Positions 41,418 to 41,784 of a stretch of 41,784 nt of DNA are shown in pieces. The translations under genes were made by a program, and so were the position numbers. Every line of letters begins with the position of its first letter. Within the stretch, counting starts at the first letter, position 1. The notes under the pieces were generated by a model that was given only the letters and a program-made list of their open reading frames with translations, made no database searches and was not told the origin of the DNA. The stretch is from Rubrivivax sp. (GTDB lineage: Bacteria; Pseudomonadota; Gammaproteobacteria; Burkholderiales; Burkholderiaceae_C): positions 1 to 41,784 of the forward strand of contig JAJTDE010000022.1 of NCBI GenBank assembly GCA_021298085.1. The letters run 5' to 3'.

Positions 41418-41784
41418 ATGAAGGATTCCCCACTGCATCTGGAACGTGCCGGTGCCGGCACGCTGTCCGACAGGGTCTACGCCCGCGTCGTCGAGGCGAT
41501 CCTGCGCGGCGACTTTGCCGCTGACGGCAAGTTGCCGCCCGAGGCGGAACTCGCCAGCCGGTTTGGCGTCTCGCGGCCCACCATCCGCGAGGCGCTGGCC
41601 CGCCTGCGGTCAGACGGCGTCATCGCCTCCCGGCGCGGTTCGGGCAGCCATCTGGTGCGGCGGCCGGGCGCGCCGGCCGCCGCGTCGACGCCGGTCAGAA
41701 GCCTGGCCGACATCGAGCGTTACTACGCCTTCCGCCTGTGTGTGGAAGGGGGCGCCGCCGCCGCGGCGGCCGAGTTCCACGACG
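41418..41784 (+). CDS. FadR/GntR-family transcriptional regulator (3' part outside window)
   Basis: The first 122 residues of a FadR-subfamily repressor. The winged helix covers about residues 13-80: LSDRVYARVVEAILRGDF, LPPEAELASRFGVSRPTIRE (recognition helix), ARLRSDGVIASRRGSGSHLV (wing). After a linker, ADIERYYAFRLCVEGGAAAAAAEF begins the helical FCD ligand domain (the usual arginine in FRLCVEG). The ATG at 41418 is preceded by AGGG. It is divergent from the GarR-like gene and probably controls it, with a sugar acid or a related carboxylate as inducer. Confidence 0.9.
   Translation, partial: MKDSPLHLERAGAGTLSDRVYARVVEAILRGDFAADGKLPPEAELASRFGVSRPTIREALARLRSDGVIASRRGSGSHLVRRPGAPAAASTPVRSLADIERYYAFRLCVEGGAAAAAAEFHD

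Noticed and set aside
1..41784. Insertion sequences, prophage, CRISPR array, tRNA or rRNA genes
   Set aside because: No transposase or integrase frame, no regularly spaced repeats and no tRNA-like cloverleaf were recognised by eye; a covariance-model search would be decisive for RNAs.

Overview
The window is a contiguous stretch of a GC-rich chromosome, most likely from a betaproteobacterium of the order Burkholderiales (Leptothrix/Rubrivivax/Comamonadaceae-like). This rests on protein flavour and gene order, above all glnA - DUF4124 protein - ntrB - ntrC, the DUF3297-xth pair and the ornithine-lipid acyltransferase. No database search was possible. I see no insertion sequence, prophage, CRISPR array, tRNA or rRNA.

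Positions 1-4346: the end of an unrecognised gene, a class III aminotransferase with a hydrophobic N-terminus, a divergent phosphatidylserine decarboxylase and a UDP-glucose dehydrogenase. Positions 4380-10168: a tightly packed phosphonate operon (PhnC, PhnD, PhnE transporter, iron alcohol dehydrogenase, FAD amine oxidoreductase, phosphonoacetaldehyde hydrolase PhnX). It has no PhnW transaminase; the flavoenzyme is the likely replacement. Positions 10196-18662: a phosphate-themed region with an OlsB-like acyltransferase, a choice-of-anchor I lipoprotein, a PstS-like binding protein, exopolyphosphatase, and several direct-repeat sites resembling Pho boxes. Two genes here are broken: a chemoreceptor and an OmpR-type regulator. 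ugd and phnC are preceded by almost identical 18-bp elements, which may tie them to the same control.

Positions 18722-24597: an SRAP DNA-protein crosslink protein, a CrcB fluoride channel, then a co-directional run of an AIM24-like protein, a Tat-exported YncE-like propeller, a polysaccharide deacetylase-like protein, a sterol desaturase-family enzyme and a CinA-type domain protein. Positions 24596-29889: the nitrogen-control block. glnA is preceded by two NtrC-type sites and a good sigma-54 promoter and followed by a strong terminator, then come DUF4124, ntrB and ntrC.

Positions 29949-35140 are signal transduction: a GAF-PAS histidine kinase tail-to-tail with a response regulator, an intact chemoreceptor, and a decayed PAS-GGDEF gene. 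Positions 35181-41784 hold a CDP-alcohol phosphatidyltransferase, a YjgN/DUF898 membrane protein with an M48 protease, a minus-strand run (GarR-like reductase, luciferase-like monooxygenase, DUF3297, exonuclease III), and the start of a divergent FadR-type regulator. A recurring feature is three decayed signal-transduction genes in about 20 kb of otherwise intact sequence.
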